Source: Calditrichota bacterium (GTDB lineage Bacteria > Zixibacteria > MSB-5A5 > GN15 > FEB-12). Taken from it: a DNA stretch of 7,212 nucleotides. The DNA lies in assembly GCA_008501655.1 (NCBI GenBank), contig QQUK01000140.1:1-7212 (forward strand), written 5' to 3'. This document shows, piece after piece, positions 6,622 to 7,212 of this stretch. The notes beneath the pieces are model-generated. The model was not told the DNA's origin, searched no databases, and saw nothing but the letters and a program-made list of their open reading frames with translations. The translations under genes and the position numbers were made by a program. How positions within the stretch are numbered: position 1 is the stretch's first letter; every line of letters starts with the position of its first letter.

Positions 6622-6629
6622 AAAGGAGG
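6622..6629 (+). promoter_or_regulatory. Strong ribosome binding site of outer-membrane gene
   Basis: AAAGGAGG, a near-full anti-16S match, lies 6 bases before the ATG at 6636. It is the strongest in the window, suggesting an abundantly made protein, and it fixes the start. Confidence 0.9.
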
Positions 6630-6635
6630 ACAGAA

Positions 6636-7212
6636 ATGTTCAGAAAGTTGTTAGTGGTAGGATTAGTTCTGCTCTTTTCGAGTTCACTTGTTTTAGGTCA
6701 GGGAAGTGCTCCTTCAAAGCCTAAAATATCGGTCGGATTTTTACTCGGGACCAACGGCGGATTTGGCGGGGAACTGCAAGGTATGGTATCAAACTTGACT
6801 CCCGATATGCCGTTTTCTTTGCGCTTTGCATTCGGATACAATAAGCTTGAACCGGGGATTTCGGCCGATGCCCGACGCATCTTTATTAATGATGCCACAA
6901 ATGGGGTCCCCGAAGAAAAAGGGTATAAATATGATTATAAATTTGATTTAGTAGCACCTTTTAAATTTCTATCATTTGAAAATTCATTCCTGTACGGCGG
7001 TTTTAGATATACAAAATTTGTAGCAAACTTTAAGTATATCGGTGGGAACGACGATTTTGATGTCCGCAGTAATCAGTGGGGTTTCGGCTCAGGTCTCGAA
7101 ACCTACTTTTCAGTCAGCCCGAAGTTCGATCTCCTGCTGACAACAGGACTCGATTATATGCAGGAGTCAGATTTACAGGGGCATGATACATCATACAGCC
7201 CGGATGGTATTA
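6636..7212 (+). CDS. Secreted outer-membrane beta-barrel-like protein, 3'-truncated by window edge
   Basis: I do not recognise a named family. Translation from the ATG at 6636 stays open to the window edge (192 residues plus one base). The N-terminus is a classic Sec signal peptide: positive MFRK, then a hydrophobic core (residues 5-20) ending SLVLGQG, with cleavage likely near residues 21-24. There is no lipobox cysteine. The mature part is rich in Gly, Phe, Tyr and Asp and shows short alternating stretches with aromatic residues, such as ISVGFLLGTNGGFGG (31-45), FSLRFAFGYNK (60-70), FLYGGFRYTKFVANFKYI (118-135) and WGFGSGLETYFSV (148-160). These are divided by polar turns, as in 8-stranded or larger outer-membrane barrels that span the membrane as porin-like or structural proteins. 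Its strong ribosome binding site and leader hairpin suggest high expression. It is divergent from the aminotransferase gene and no functional link is evident. Confidence 0.82.
   Translation, partial: MFRKLLVVGLVLLFSSSLVLGQGSAPSKPKISVGFLLGTNGGFGGELQGMVSNLTPDMPFSLRFAFGYNKLEPGISADARRIFINDATNGVPEEKGYKYDYKFDLVAPFKFLSFENSFLYGGFRYTKFVANFKYIGGNDDFDVRSNQWGFGSGLETYFSVSPKFDLLLTTGLDYMQESDLQGHDTSYSPDGI

Larger units (their letters stand above)
6341..6635. other. Divergent intergenic region, repeat-rich and AT-rich, no gene seen
   Basis: About 295 bases separate the aminotransferase start (minus) from the outer-membrane protein start (plus). The region must hold both promoters. No open frame with a ribosome binding site and no RNA gene is recognisable. 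A TATATATAA stretch (6552-6560) could be the plus-strand -10 region, but it has no good -35 partner. I see no convincing minus-strand promoter for the aminotransferase gene. The region contains three inverted repeats and a set of TTGATA direct repeats, listed separately. Confidence 0.7.

Noticed and set aside
6601..6654. 17-codon open frame starting with ATG at 6601, overlapping the outer-membrane gene start
   Set aside because: It has no properly spaced ribosome binding site, lies across the leader hairpin and the binding site of the real gene, and has no recognisable content.
6698..6898. Minus-strand 66-codon frame
   Set aside because: It is antisense to the outer-membrane gene, which has a signal peptide and a strong ribosome binding site.
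1..7212. A novel multi-gene defence, mobile or biosynthetic system
   Set aside because: All genes but the last belong to known families with intact motifs. I see no transposase, integrase, CRISPR, toxin-antitoxin pair, tRNA or attachment site.

Overview
The window is a stretch of AT-rich chromosome from a Gram-negative bacterium. The Gram-negative reading rests on a secreted beta-barrel-like protein at the right end and a two-component sensor kinase with an extracytoplasmic domain at the left end. Coding density is high, Shine-Dalgarno sequences are mostly clear, and there are no mobile elements, RNA genes or CRISPR arrays. The most telling taxonomic marker is a citrate synthase of the mitochondrial (eukaryote-like) type I form. 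In bacteria this form is known from Geobacter and relatives and, as I recall, from some other lineages. I cannot fix the phylum from this window; a deltaproteobacterial-like or FCB-group/candidate-phylum bacterium would fit.

Layout: (1) 1-1930, + strand: 3' part of an NtrB-like sensor histidine kinase, cut by the window's left edge. (2) 1950-1975: a strong hairpin with flanking A and T runs, serving as a shared terminator for the convergent genes. (3) 1997-3283, - strand: eukaryote-like citrate synthase with all catalytic residues. Its upstream gap (3284-3440) holds a TTGACA/TATAAT promoter and a perfect TGTGA-N6-TCACA palindrome. (4) 3441-4799, - strand: a GlcD-family FAD-linked 2-hydroxyacid dehydrogenase. 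(5) 4786-5079, - strand: a small FmdB-type zinc-ribbon protein whose end overlaps the start of the oxidase gene. (6) 5150-6340, - strand: a class I (aspartate-type) aminotransferase. (7) 6341-6635: a divergent intergenic region of about 295 bases with several inverted and direct repeats. (8) 6636 to the right edge, + strand: a secreted, probably outer-membrane beta-barrel protein, incomplete at its 3' end.

The aminotransferase, zinc-ribbon and oxidase genes are close together on one strand and may be co-transcribed, with possible read-through into citrate synthase, which also has its own promoter. A loose metabolic theme can be inferred. The aminotransferase interconverts aspartate and oxaloacetate, the oxidase makes a 2-oxo acid from a 2-hydroxy acid, and citrate synthase consumes oxaloacetate, so the block sits around entry to the TCA cycle. 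I found no sign of a new multi-gene system. The points worth a second look are regulatory (the CRP/FNR-like palindrome placed downstream of the citrate synthase promoter, and the repeat-rich divergent intergenic region) and evolutionary (the mitochondrial-type citrate synthase).
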